DNA of 64,000 nt from Gordonia neofelifaecis NRRL B-59395 (GCF_000192435.1 NZ_AEUD01000003.1:248001-312000); one strand, 5' to 3'; shown: positions 9,901 through 17,573, numbered from the stretch's first letter. Translations and numbers: made by a program. The notes: generated from the letters alone by a model not told the origin.

Positions 9901-11247
9901 GGGGCTGGCTCCGGAGGGGATCGCCCCACCCGCCGCCGGCAGGCCGCCGACCAGCGAGTCCGGCGACGCCGCGCACAACGCGGCGAGGTGTGTCGTGACT
10001 CCCGTCAGCAATACATCGGCCGCGCGTTCGGTGTGGGCCCTCGCGTTGGCCTCGATCTCCACGCGGAGTCCGTCGGTCCGGTCCGGGTAGACGTTGATGT
10101 TCACGTCTGCGACGGGGCCGGTCGACAACAGGCGGAATCGCGTGCGAAGCGAGTCGCCCAGCGTGATCCGCGGTGGTGACGGGACGATGTTCAGCACCGG
10201 ACCGAGACGGGCGGCCAAGCCCGAACGGGTCCGGTCACCGAGCCCGGGTTCGTCACCGGCACTCATGCGCTCATACCGGAACTCAAGGTGACGCAAGGCT
10301 TCCGACAGAGTTCCCGAGACGTACCGGAGATGTCGATCGACGGTGTCGTCCGCGCGATGTCGAAGCCAGATCGGCAGCAGATTCGACATCGTCCCCGCCG
10401 CGGACCGCAGTCGGGCGGTCGTGCGCGCCGACGTGACGAGTGTCAACGGAACCGTGTCGTGCTCGCGCAGCCCCGACAGGGACAGTGCCGCGGCGGCCAC
10501 GATGACGGCGACTGCGGGCACTCCGGAACGATCCGCGGTGCGGCGCAGCAGGTTCAGCTGCGGAGCGGTCAGGTCCACCCCGGCTCGATGACGCTCGACC
10601 GCGGGCGCAGCGGCGGGATCCCCGAGGACGAGCGGCTCGGGGGCCTCCGCCAGCACTTCCGACCAATAGGATCGATCCCGAGCCTCGCGCGCCGAGCCCG
10701 CGTAGCGGCGCTCCCGATCGAGAATGGTCTCGGGGCCGGCCGGGGCGGGTGGTGCGACGTCGTCGCCCGCGTCCCCGACGGCGCGCCGATACCGATACGC
10801 CACATGACGCATGAAGAGGCCCGCGGCATAGCCGTCCAGCAGTACGTGGTGTGCTCGTGCGTACAGCACCCGGCGTCCCGGGCCGACGTCCAGCAGGGCA
10901 CAGCGAAGCAGCGGACCGTCGAGGGGGAAGGGCGCCGTGGTCGCCCTCGTCATCCACCGCTCCGCAGCGGCCCGCCGATCCGGCAGATCCTCGAGGACGA
11001 CCGCGTCGGTGAAGACCGACACCGGCCGCCCGCCGACTTCCAGGTCCGGCTGCTCGGTGCCGACCAGTCTGGTCGTGGAGATCTCGAGATCGACGGCGAC
11101 CTCATCGACGATCCGCATCAGCGTCTGGACATCCAGGGGGCCGTCGATCTCCAGACACTGCGCGATCGACATCGGCACATCGGGGCCGAGCATCTCCTGC
11201 GCGTACCAGAGGGCGCGTTGCGCCCGGTTCAGCGGCAGACGGGTCAC
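6955..11247 (-). CDS. Nonribosomal peptide synthetase, C-A-T-C architecture
   Basis: Single-module peptide synthetase of 1430 residues. The GTG at 11245-11247 overlaps the stop of the methyltransferase gene as GTGA; the frame is open further upstream but that part is a shadow of the neighbour. Domains in order: condensation (1 to about 430; HHVLLDG at 133-139), adenylation (about 460-930; YTSGTSGTPKG near 590, AYGPSETT, YRTGD, GRADAQVKIRG, NKKLD), carrier (DLGGDSLTA, phosphopantetheine Ser near 975) and a second condensation domain (about 1045-1430; HHLAVDG near 1157). There is no thioesterase or reductase domain. The terminal C domain suggests release by condensation with an amine or with an aminoacyl carrier made elsewhere. 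Neighbouring di-iron enzyme, methyltransferase, CDGSH protein and exporter suggest a small secreted peptide. The product is not recognisable. Confidence 0.9.
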   Translation of the reverse strand: MTRLPLNRAQRALWYAQEMLGPDVPMSIAQCLEIDGPLDVQTLMRIVDEVAVDLEISTTRLVGTEQPDLEVGGRPVSVFTDAVVLEDLPDRRAAAERWMTRATTAPFPLDGPLLRCALLDVGPGRRVLYARAHHVLLDGYAAGLFMRHVAYRYRRAVGDAGDDVAPPAPAGPETILDRERRYAGSAREARDRSYWSEVLAEAPEPLVLGDPAAAPAVERHRAGVDLTAPQLNLLRRTADRSGVPAVAVIVAAAALSLSGLREHDTVPLTLVTSARTTARLRSAAGTMSNLLPIWLRHRADDTVDRHLRYVSGTLSEALRHLEFRYERMSAGDEPGLGDRTRSGLAARLGPVLNIVPSPPRITLGDSLRTRFRLLSTGPVADVNINVYPDRTDGLRVEIEANARAHTERAADVLLTGVTTHLAALCAASPDSLVGGLPAAGGAIPSGASPVSDGSSLADGYWRHRHSSRPAVIEGSRVVAYRDLASRAAGVVDLLTRRCRPGDVIAVHSPRSADAVAAAWAIAAAGMCVLPLDPALPLPRRQAILDDARPALVLGRCDDGLADVDLAAVPRADERSVRASSVPPDSPAYLIYTSGTSGTPKGVVVPHRGIAELTAEIDDSYRLESQCRVAHFASPGFDTAIVETLAAALSGAALVVVPPEIRGGGELAALLTAHEVTHLFITPAALATVPVDDARSVTHLIVGGDVCPAPLIRRWAERSTVRCAYGPSETTCSVTMTAPIDAARVRRAVPLGRPMRGVRLQLLDRRLRRVPPGGDGELYVSGPSLALGVLGRPGATAGRFVADPDVAGGRMYRTGDRVRRGFDDELWFLGRADAQVKIRGVRVEPAETDRAVLDSGLVRASATIAHSSAAGRRLHTYVVAMDGVETSTLPGRLRGTLSATLPAACVPAGVTVVDELPLTVNKKLDRVRLPEPVASSSAAYLPPSDEVQATVVEAFAAALGIDRVGIDDDFVDLGGDSLTATTVAAALSAGLGSVVGVRDVLTDGTPRRLAALVRGRTDSVRPSGTSDVVESDDEVPDGPLPLAPAQRNVFVRRHGIDHLVAFTMRVPDGLDRAALRDIVAGLLRRHEMLRSRTFDDGLFDVDPVPDPERWSVDHVDTSSPDWRREYLHRPMDVADRYPLRVGLACADDRSEVAVAFHHLAVDGESLQVLIRDLLGGAGTAVTRGYRGYAVRAVRRATERRDEEISFFAREIDTALPSPLDRVDVRPSRWDPAGTRVRYPLDDAVWSGVIRAAAEHRVTELTIVRAGLASTLARRSGNRVVHIGALCSGRTDSASTDVVGMFVNTVCVVCRVADDHDETIRAVAAAEAGAFGHATTAFAEVVEALGAARPDRHPLFQVMLTVDRPTASGVNPLPVDLAHCDLHMSVVPPSPGAAGCLEVLYPVAMLTPETVDEVVAGLLDVLGSACATVEAR

Positions 11248-11987
11248 CGCCCGGCCTCGCTCGGATTCCGCCTGGTCCGGTTCGCGCGAACCACGACGAG
11301 TCGTTCCGTGCGCCGGCCCGGCTCGATCAGACCGCGCCGCTCCAGCCAGTCGGCCCGCTCCGTCATCACCGGCCCGAAGTCGACCGGGACGTCGTCGGTG
11401 ACCGACGCGGCGAAACCGTGCGCGGCGAACGCCGCGAGGGTCGGCTCGACTCCGCACACGTCGGACTGCACGATGATCGCTCGGCCACCGGGCCGGACCA
11501 GCCGCGGCAGCACCGCGATCATGGCATCGAGCACGTCGCGCCCGTCCGGTCCGGCGTTCCATGCGTGTCCAGGCGGTGCGGTCGGCGGCGCGGGCACATA
11601 CGGCGGGTTGGCGACGACCAAGTCCGCGGCGGGCAGCGGCGGAAGGTTCCGCACATCGGCCCGGACCACGTCGACCATCACGCCGTTCGCCGAGGCGTTC
11701 GCGCGCACCGCGCGCTCGGCCGCGGCGGTGTCGTCGATCGCGGTGACCCGCGCGCCGGCTGAGGCCGCGTACACCGATGCGATTCCGCTGCCGGCACACA
11801 GTTCGATCACCGTGCCGATCGGCGACGACACATCCAGCAGCTCGGCCACCATCCGGCTGCACAGCAGCGCGGAGTCGGTCGACGGTCGATAGACGCCCGC
11901 TGCCGTCGTGATCCGCGGCATCGGCAGGGGAATGTCCGCGAAGATCCGCTCCGCGGTCCGTGCGTCCGGCACCCGGTGCCCGATCAT
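11244..11987 (-). CDS. HemK2/MTQ2-like SAM-dependent methyltransferase
   Basis: Class I methyltransferase of 247 residues. The SAM loop is VIELCAGSGIASVYAA and the catalytic NPPY motif occurs in DLVVANPPYVPAP, the signature of N-methyltransferases acting on amide or amino nitrogen (HemK/PrmC/MTQ2 type). The ATG at 11985-11987 overlaps the stop of the upstream di-iron enzyme gene (ATGA), and its own stop overlaps the NRPS start (GTGA), so three genes are translationally coupled. MTQ2 proteins methylate release-factor glutamine, but tight coupling to an NRPS makes a small-molecule or carrier-bound substrate plausible. That role is inferred. Confidence 0.82.
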   Translation of the reverse strand: MIGHRVPDARTAERIFADIPLPMPRITTAAGVYRPSTDSALLCSRMVAELLDVSSPIGTVIELCAGSGIASVYAASAGARVTAIDDTAAAERAVRANASANGVMVDVVRADVRNLPPLPAADLVVANPPYVPAPPTAPPGHAWNAGPDGRDVLDAMIAVLPRLVRPGGRAIIVQSDVCGVEPTLAAFAAHGFAASVTDDVPVDFGPVMTERADWLERRGLIEPGRRTERLVVVRANRTRRNPSEAGR

Positions 11988-12976
11988 CGAACTCCTGCCG
12001 GACGCAACGAGGACCGGCCGGCCTCCCAGGACTCCCAGACGTGCTCGGCCGCGGCCTTCTCGACAGCGAGACAGATCATCGCACCGCGGATCAGCGCGAT
12101 CCGATCGTTCGGCGACTCGGCGAGCGCGCCTGCGACGGATCTGACGACGAGTTGCTCGTGCACGGAATCGGCTTCCACGTGCTCGTCGAAGAAGAGCCCC
12201 ACGGCCGGTTCGAAACCGAGTCGTCTCAGGGCCCTGCTGTAGTCGCGGCAGGGCAGTGCGGAGGTCGTCTCGATCATGCACAGATGGCCGATCAACTCGA
12301 GGACGGTCGATCGGTGCAGACCGAGATACGACAGGGTGTTGACCGCTGCGAGAGTCGTTGCCGGAATTCGGTCGATATACGAGGCATACGTGGAATCGAG
12401 CCCGAGTCCGTCCATCAGATCCGCCCACAGTGTCGCGTGCATGAAATCCACTCGGCCACCGCCGTATTCGTCCGATTGCACTTCGACGAGAGCTGCTTTG
12501 GCCGATCCCGCCAAACGGGGTATCGCCAAGGTGTGGACATCTGCTTCGCGCAGCTGATTCAGTGATCGATGGACCACCAGTTCTCGGAACTGATCGATTG
12601 ATCCCGAAGTGGCGAGATAACGCGCGAGGGGTGGGCCGTCGTCGGCGGCGGCGATCCGGAACATCTCATCGGCCACTTCACCGGGATCGGCGATCGGCCC
12701 GACCAGCGCGTCGAGTTCATCCACCATCCGACGTTCGATCATCGCCCGCACCTCGAGCAGACGGACGTCCCATTCGGCTCGATCGTCGACGCCGGCGATT
12801 CCCCGGAGATGGAGCTCGTACAGCATGGTCAGCGAGATCTGGATGTCCTCATCTGCCAGGACCGGCCCCGCATGTGAGTCCATCAGGACCACCAGCCGGC
12901 CGGCCGGCCGGTCCAGATCGACGAGCAGGTCGGCCAGCTCGCCGCTGACCACACCGCGCGGAGCGGGCAGCGGCAT
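11984..12976 (-). CDS. Iron-containing redox enzyme, haem-oxygenase-like di-iron fold
   Basis: Member of the haem-oxygenase-like di-iron oxidase/oxygenase group (330 residues from the ATG at 12974-12976). The recognisable core is EVQSDEYGGGRVDFMHATLW, with the metal-ligand glutamate and histidine, followed by HLCMIETTSALP and the second ligand helix FFDEHVEADSVHE. Such enzymes use O2 for N-oxygenation, desaturation or C-C cleavage, often in natural-product pathways. The frame is open to a GTG at 13064-13066 with GGAGG four bases before it, which would add 30 residues but abut the divergent CDGSH start; the internal ATG is chosen because family homology begins at PLPAPRG. It heads the operon di-iron enzyme, methyltransferase, NRPS. 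Confidence 0.8.
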   Translation of the reverse strand: MPLPAPRGVVSGELADLLVDLDRPAGRLVVLMDSHAGPVLADEDIQISLTMLYELHLRGIAGVDDRAEWDVRLLEVRAMIERRMVDELDALVGPIADPGEVADEMFRIAAADDGPPLARYLATSGSIDQFRELVVHRSLNQLREADVHTLAIPRLAGSAKAALVEVQSDEYGGGRVDFMHATLWADLMDGLGLDSTYASYIDRIPATTLAAVNTLSYLGLHRSTVLELIGHLCMIETTSALPCRDYSRALRRLGFEPAVGLFFDEHVEADSVHEQLVVRSVAGALAESPNDRIALIRGAMICLAVEKAAAEHVWESWEAGRSSLRPAGVR

Positions 12977-13066
12977 CCGCCCGCGCGAGGCTTTCGCCGG
13001 CTGCTCTTCGGTGAGTAGGCTCGCGCTGACCGACGAATTCTGCAGATTCCCAGGAAACGAGGACAC

Positions 13067-13294
13067 ATGGCCTCCAACAATCAGGGCGGCAGACCTCGGG
13101 ACACTGACGTGACCGTCATTCCGTGTCCTTCAGGGCCGCTTTTGGTACGCGGTCCGATCTCAGTGCTCGATGTCGATGGTACGTCGTATTCGCCGCGTCG
13201 ACAGACGGTCGCTTTCTGCCGCTGCGGCCATTCGACGATCGCGCCGATGTGCGACGGTTCGCATAAACTACGAACCGGTCACCGGAATTCTTGA
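13067..13294 (+). CDS. CDGSH iron-sulfur domain protein
   Basis: Small protein (75 residues) with the mitoNEET-like 2Fe-2S motif C-x-C-x2-S/T-x3-P-x-C-D-G-x-H, read as CRCGHSTIAPMCDGSHK (about 51-67). The cluster has three Cys and one His ligand and is redox-active and transferable. It is transcribed divergently from the di-iron enzyme and its last bases overlap the TTG start of the MFS gene. Its position suggests electron or cluster supply to the di-iron enzyme across the divergent promoter; this is inference. Upstream, AGGA motifs at 13052-13062 could serve as ribosome binding site. Confidence 0.87.
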   Translation: MASNNQGGRPRDTDVTVIPCPSGPLLVRGPISVLDVDGTSYSPRRQTVAFCRCGHSTIAPMCDGSHKLRTGHRNS

Positions 13295-14466
13295 GGCGAA
13301 TCCGCGGTGTCTGCGCACCGTCCGTCGTTCTGATTCTCGCGTGCGTTCAGTTCGTGGTCGTACTCGACGAGACCGCCATCGCGCTGTTGGCTCCGCTGGT
13401 GGCTCGGGACTTCCAGCTCGGCAGCGAAGTCAGACACCTGATGGTGACGCCGTTCGCCGCCGCGTTCATCGTGGCGCTGCCCGCGACTGCCGTCGCCTTG
13501 CGCAGCGTCGATGCCCGACGGTTCGTCGCCCCGGCGGCCGCGACGTTCGCGTTCACGGCCCTGGCGGGTGCGCTCGCAGTCTCTCCGCAGTGGCTCGTGC
13601 TCGCACGAGCCGCACAGGGCGCCACCGCGGCCGTCACCGCGACGTGCGTGCTGGCGTCGTTGCACGCGATCGCCGGTTCGGGCAGAGCGCGTATCCGCGA
13701 TTTCGCGGTGTTCACGGTCATCTCGGGATCCGGTGCGGTGGCATCGCTGATCATCGCCGCGCCGCTCGCGGCGGTCTCGTGGCGGTGGAGCTTCGTCGCG
13801 GTGAGCGTCGGAGCAGCGGCGTGCGCCGCGATCTGGCCGGCCGCGCTCAGATCGTCTCCGGCGCCGCGCGTCGCGACGTCCGGACCGCCGGACCCGTTCC
13901 GGTCCACGATGCCACCGTGGACCGCGCTGGCGGCGGTCGCGGCGGCGAACGCGCTCCTCGCCGCTTCGGTCATCACGACGAGCTTCGTCCTGCAGGACGA
14001 TCACGGCTGGTCGGTGACCGAGACGGGAGCGGGGTTCTTGCCGTTGAACGCTGCGGCGGCGGTCGGCGCCGCCCTCGCGTCGCGGGTGGTGCCGCGTCTG
14101 GGCCCCGGCCGGGCGCTGCTCATGGGTCTCGCGGTCCTCGCCGTCGGGTGCGTCGCGGTGTCCGCGGCTCCCGGCGTCTCGGGTGCCCTGATCGCGGCAA
14201 CCGTTCCGGTCGGCATGGGCGTCGGCCTGACGTTCCCCCTCGTCAACGACCGGACGCTCGCGACGGCAGGGGAGTTCCCGGTCCGGCGCGCGGCCGAACT
14301 CGGCGCGGCGCAGCAGACCGGGCTCGCGACCGGCGCCCTGGTGGCGGCCATGGACTCCGATGGCGCGTCGTATCTGCTGAGTGGCTGCGTGATCGGGATC
14401 GCTTGCCTGGCCGCGACCCTCGGTCCGGGGTCCCGGGATCGTTCGCGCGGAAGGCAGCGGTCGTGA
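13291..14466 (+). CDS. MFS transporter, probable exporter of the NRPS locus
   Basis: Major facilitator protein of 391 residues with about 12 hydrophobic segments. It starts at TTG 13291, overlapping the CDGSH stop (TTGA), so the two are coupled. The N-terminal helix holds VQFVVVLDETAIALLAP, the motif D region of drug:H+ antiporters of the DHA group, and FVLQDDHGWSVTETG precedes the second half. Coupling with the CDGSH gene and divergence from the NRPS operon suggest product export or self-resistance. Substrate is unknown. Confidence 0.82.
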   Translation: MRRIRGVCAPSVVLILACVQFVVVLDETAIALLAPLVARDFQLGSEVRHLMVTPFAAAFIVALPATAVALRSVDARRFVAPAAATFAFTALAGALAVSPQWLVLARAAQGATAAVTATCVLASLHAIAGSGRARIRDFAVFTVISGSGAVASLIIAAPLAAVSWRWSFVAVSVGAAACAAIWPAALRSSPAPRVATSGPPDPFRSTMPPWTALAAVAAANALLAASVITTSFVLQDDHGWSVTETGAGFLPLNAAAAVGAALASRVVPRLGPGRALLMGLAVLAVGCVAVSAAPGVSGALIAATVPVGMGVGLTFPLVNDRTLATAGEFPVRRAAELGAAQQTGLATGALVAAMDSDGASYLLSGCVIGIACLAATLGPGSRDRSRGRQRS

Positions 14467-14478
14467 CCCGGCGCTCCG

Positions 14479-15162
14479 TCACAGCAGTTCCGCGACCTTC
14501 TTCGCCGTCGCCTTCGCCGATCCAGGGTTCTGTCCGGTCACCAGATTGCCGTCGACCACGGTGTACGAGACGAACGGAAGCCGCGACTTCCGATAGTCGG
14601 CACTGCGGTCGCGCATCGCTCGTTCGGCGTTGTAAGGCAGCACGTTGTCCACTCCGGCGAGCACTTCTTCACGCCACGAGAATCCGGTCAGCCGGCGACC
14701 GGCGACCAGATACGAGCCGTCGGACAGCCGAGTGTTCAGCAGACCGCAGTACCCGTGACACACCGAGGAGACGATGCCGCCGCGCTCGAAGATCTCCCGG
14801 GTGATCTGCTGGAGGCCGACGCTGTCGGGAAAGTCGTACATCACGGCGTGGCCGCCGGTGAAGAGGATCGCGTCGTACTCGGACGAATCCACTTGCGCGG
14901 GACGGGCGGTCCGCTCCAGCAGCGCCATCCGCGCCGGGTCCGCTCGCCACGCCTTCGCGGTCCGATCGTAGTTCGGAAACTTCAGCGACCGCGGTTCGAG
15001 CGGCGACCGGCCTCCGGCGGGGCTGACGACGTCCTGCGCGAAGCCGTGTTCGGCGAACACCTGCCATGCGTGTGTCAGCTCGGAGAGCCACAGTCCGGTT
15101 CGATGTGATGGATCGTCATAGCTGCCGACATTGGTGACGATATGCAGGATGCGCTTAGTCAT
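14479..15162 (-). CDS. DJ-1/PfpI family protein (type 1 glutamine amidotransferase-like; possible glyoxalase III)
   Basis: Protein of 227 residues in the DJ-1/PfpI superfamily. The nucleophile elbow is SSVCHGYCGLL (Cys near 141, next to His as in Hsp31/HchA-type glyoxalases), preceded by YDAILFTGGHAVMYDFP. The ATG at 15160-15162 has GGAAGGA seven bases upstream; the longer open frame is rejected. These proteins hydrate methylglyoxal or repair glycated molecules. It is the last gene of an apparent operon with the TetR and quinone reductase genes, which fits a carbonyl/electrophile defence role. Confidence 0.85.
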   Translation of the reverse strand: MTKRILHIVTNVGSYDDPSHRTGLWLSELTHAWQVFAEHGFAQDVVSPAGGRSPLEPRSLKFPNYDRTAKAWRADPARMALLERTARPAQVDSSEYDAILFTGGHAVMYDFPDSVGLQQITREIFERGGIVSSVCHGYCGLLNTRLSDGSYLVAGRRLTGFSWREEVLAGVDNVLPYNAERAMRDRSADYRKSRLPFVSYTVVDGNLVTGQNPGSAKATAKKVAELL

Positions 15163-15202
15163 GGCGGGTCCTTCCGGTGAAGTCGATCGACGGAGAACAG
15201 GT

Positions 15203-15790
15203 TCAGGAGCCTCGGTGGTCGAGTGCTGCAAGCACGGCCGAGGTAACGGTGCGCGCCACGTCGTCATCCGGCGACGTGCCCAGCTTTCCGTCCAGGTGGA
15301 GGAAGGCCAGCCCGTGCACGAGCGCCCACACGGACGTCGCCATGGCCTCTTGCTCGGCCTCCGGCATCGTGTTCGCGACGATCGCGGCAAGGTACGCCCG
15401 GATCGTCTCGACCGCGGCGACGCGATCGGGACTCGTCCGATCGCAGCCCTCGGCGAACATCACCCGGAAGAGCCCCGGTCGGTCGAGCGCGAACCGCACG
15501 TAGGCGACCGCGACCTCCGCCAGATCGTCGGCGTCCGCCGGGTCGGGACTGGCCTCGACCAGCGCCGCACCGAGCTCGGTGTACCCGACGGCGGCGACCG
15601 CGGACAGGAGCGCGGTCCGGTCGGGGAAATGCCGGTACGGCGCGGCGGTCGAGACACCGGCCCGTCGCGCGACGGCGCGCAACGACAGATCTCCGGCGCC
15701 GTCCTCCTCCAGCAATTCGATCGCGGCAACGACCAGCGCGGTGGGCAGGTCGCCGTGGTGATATGTCGCGACGGGCGCGGCGCCGTCCAT
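15203..15790 (-). CDS. TetR/AcrR family regulator
   Basis: Repressor-type regulator of 195 residues starting at ATG 15788-15790, one base after the stop of the quinone oxidoreductase gene. The N-terminal helix-turn-helix is LRAVARRAGVSTAAPYRHFPDRTALL, and the C-terminal part resembles TetR_C domains with a LFRVMFAEG segment. It probably autoregulates the three-gene operon through the 19-bp palindrome upstream of the quinone oxidoreductase gene. The ligand is unknown but is likely an electrophile or quinone given its neighbours. Confidence 0.85.
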   Translation of the reverse strand: MDGAAPVATYHHGDLPTALVVAAIELLEEDGAGDLSLRAVARRAGVSTAAPYRHFPDRTALLSAVAAVGYTELGAALVEASPDPADADDLAEVAVAYVRFALDRPGLFRVMFAEGCDRTSPDRVAAVETIRAYLAAIVANTMPEAEQEAMATSVWALVHGLAFLHLDGKLGTSPDDDVARTVTSAVLAALDHRGS

Positions 15791-15791
15791 C

Positions 15792-16802
15792 TCAGCGCGC
15801 CCCGGGAACCAACAGCACCTTGCCCACCGAATCCGCAGAGTCGAGCAACGCCTGTCCACGCTCCGCCTCGGCGAGGGGGAGGACCGTCGAGACGACTGGC
15901 CGGATGAGCCCGCGTTCCACCAGCGGCCACTCGTCCGCGGCTACCGCGGCAACGATCTCCGCCTTCGATCCGGGACCGTCGAGCGGCCTGTTCCGGACGT
16001 TGAGGCCGATCACCCGTGCCCGTTTGCCGATCAGTGCTCCGACGTTCACCTCTCCGGTGAGACCGCCCTGCATGCCGATGATCACCAGACGCCCGCCGAC
16101 GGCGAGGGCGTCCACGTTGCGCGACAGATAGCTGCCTCCCATATTGTCGAGAATCACGTCGACTCGACCGGCGAGCTCGGCCGCGAAGTCCTGCTCGCGG
16201 TAGTTGATCACCACATCGGCGCCGAGCTCGCGGCACCGCTTCGCCTTGCCTTCGGAGCCGACGGTGACGACGACGGTCGCACCGAGCGCTTTGCCGACCT
16301 GAATCGCGTGCGTGCCGATACCGCCACCGCCGCCATGCACGAGCAGTGTCTCGCCCGCCTCCAGTCCGGCGTCCATGACGATCGTCGACCACACCGTGCT
16401 CGCGACCTCCGGCAGCGCGGCGGCCTCGACGAGGGACACGCCCTCGGGAACAGGCAGGAGCTGAGCCGCCGGGACGACGACGTACTCGGCATAACCGCCG
16501 CCGGCGATCAACGCGCACACCGCTCGCCCGAGGAGCGCCTCGTCGGCACCGTCCCCGAGAGCGGCGACGGTGCCCGAGACCTCGAGCCCCATCACGTCGC
16601 TGATGCCGGGCGGCGGCGGGTACAGGCCCCGGCGCTGGAGTAGATCGGCTCGGTTGACTCCGGCGGCCGCCACGTGGACCAGGACCTCACCGGAGCCGGG
16701 GGCCGGCGTCGGCACCCGGGCCATCGAGAGTGACTGATCGTCGCCGACGGCCACGGCCTCCATCGAATCGGGAACCGCGGATCCGGCTGCGGGCGCGCTC
16801 AT
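15792..16802 (-). CDS. NAD(P)H-quinone oxidoreductase, PIG3/zeta-crystallin type
   Basis: Zinc-free medium-chain reductase of 336 residues that reduces quinones using NAD(P)H. The quinone-reductase features are GVNRADLLQRRGLYPPPPG (about 49-67), the cofactor loop LLVHGGGGGIGTHAIQVGKA near 150 and NYREQDFAAEL. PIG3-family proteins have this exact ADLLQRxGxYPPPPG motif. GAGGGG lies about 9 bp before the ATG at 16802. First gene of an operon with TetR and DJ-1 genes, controlled by the palindromic region to its right. Confidence 0.88.
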   Translation of the reverse strand: MSAPAAGSAVPDSMEAVAVGDDQSLSMARVPTPAPGSGEVLVHVAAAGVNRADLLQRRGLYPPPPGISDVMGLEVSGTVAALGDGADEALLGRAVCALIAGGGYAEYVVVPAAQLLPVPEGVSLVEAAALPEVASTVWSTIVMDAGLEAGETLLVHGGGGGIGTHAIQVGKALGATVVVTVGSEGKAKRCRELGADVVINYREQDFAAELAGRVDVILDNMGGSYLSRNVDALAVGGRLVIIGMQGGLTGEVNVGALIGKRARVIGLNVRNRPLDGPGSKAEIVAAVAADEWPLVERGLIRPVVSTVLPLAEAERGQALLDSADSVGKVLLVPGAR

Positions 16803-16837
16803 CGGACGGTCCCCTCTGGCGACAGGACTCGAATCTC

Positions 16838-16856
16838 ATGTATGCACTGCATACAT
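16838..16856. promoter_or_regulatory. 19-bp perfect palindrome, probable TetR operator
   Basis: ATGTATGCACTGCATACAT is a perfect inverted repeat (9-bp arms, one central base), 36 bp upstream of the quinone oxidoreductase start. A degenerate second copy, TGCATGTAAGCA, follows at 16871-16882. Position and form suit an operator for the operon's own TetR protein. The rest of 16857-17007 shows no promoter I can name. Confidence 0.55.
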
Positions 16857-17007
16857 GGCAGCATACGAACTGCATGTAAGCACTGTCAACACTCTTCAGG
16901 TGCTCATCCGACGGTGAAGGCCTCGGCAACGTCTACGCCGACTATCGACTGTGGCTCGCCGAGATGCGTCAGCAGGTCGACGGCCCGTCGCGGGGTGACT
17001 GACGCCG

Positions 17008-17469
17008 TCAGACCAGCCGTTCCCGGACCTTCTTGAAGGCGGACTCGATGGCGGCCAGCTCTGCAGGATCGAGCAGATCGATCAGATCGTTGCGCACCTC
17101 GTCGACGTGAGCGGGTGCCGTCTGCTCAAGTTTGACGACGCCGGCCGGGGTCAGGTGCGCCCACGCGCCACGACGGTCGTCCATGCACGGAATCCGCTCC
17201 ACCCAGCCCGCCTCGACGAGTCGAGTGGTCGCTCGCGTGACACTGCTTCGAGTGGTCGTCACCGCATCCGCGAGGCTGCTCATCCGCAGTCGCAGGCCCG
17301 GCGCCTCCGACAAAGCCACCAGGAGTTCGAAGTCCGTGAACGACAGCCCGGCGTCCCGCACCAGCTGCTGGTCGAGCGCCGTCAGCAGCAAGCGGGTGCC
17401 GTCCAGATAGGCACGCCAGGCCTTCTGCTCGTCACTCGAGAGCCACCGCGGAGATCCCATGGCCCGCAT
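17008..17469 (-). CDS. MarR family regulator (MhqR-like)
   Basis: Winged-helix regulator of 153 residues (ATG 17467-17469, or 17458-17460 three codons in). Core segments are SFTDFELLVALSEAPG, MSSLADAVTTTRSSVTRATTRL (recognition helix) and the wing region CMDDRRGAWAHLTPAG. It is divergent from a VOC dioxygenase, hydrolase and pirin operon, the same gene company as Bacillus MhqR, a repressor that senses quinones and related electrophiles. The 18-bp palindrome in the shared intergenic region is the obvious binding site. Sensing by this protein is inferred. Confidence 0.85.
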   Translation of the reverse strand: MRAMGSPRWLSSDEQKAWRAYLDGTRLLLTALDQQLVRDAGLSFTDFELLVALSEAPGLRLRMSSLADAVTTTRSSVTRATTRLVEAGWVERIPCMDDRRGAWAHLTPAGVVKLEQTAPAHVDEVRNDLIDLLDPAELAAIESAFKKVRERLV

Positions 17470-17482
17470 TATACCGAAATGA

Positions 17483-17511
17483 TTGACAACGAAATCAGTT
17501 GGTCGTACGGT
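17483..17511 (+). promoter_or_regulatory. Promoter of the VOC dioxygenase operon
   Basis: TTGACA (17483-17488) and TACGGT (17506-17511) are separated by 17 bp, a full sigma-70-type promoter with a TANNNT -10. Transcription would start near 17518, exactly where the palindromic operator begins. Confidence 0.6.
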
Positions 17512-17517
17512 GAATAC

Positions 17518-17535
17518 TAGTTTCGATCGAAACTA
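17518..17535. promoter_or_regulatory. 18-bp perfect palindrome at the start site, probable MarR operator
   Basis: TAGTTTCGATCGAAACTA is fully self-complementary and covers the predicted transcription start of the operon beginning at 17574. MarR dimers bind palindromes of this size. Binding here would block the promoter just upstream. Confidence 0.6.
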
Positions 17536-17573
17536 CATCCGGATGCGGGTGTCCCACCGATGGAGGAGTCGAC

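Noticed and set aside
11248-11862. Upstream extension of the NRPS frame by 205 residues
   Set aside because: It overlaps the methyltransferase gene in another frame, is arginine-rich and lacks homology; the GTG at 11247 fits the GTGA coupling.
13170-14804. 544-codon open frame on the forward strand
   Set aside because: Arginine/glycine-rich shadow of the MFS gene with no domain; typical high-GC artefact.
16919-17002. 28 codons reading GLGNVYADYRLWLAEMRQQ before a TGA, with coding-like composition
   Set aside because: Too short and without a start or homologue I can name; could be the tail of a lost gene.
16842-17036. Cysteine-containing 64-codon frame beside the MarR gene
   Set aside because: It starts inside the operator palindrome and shows no family pattern.
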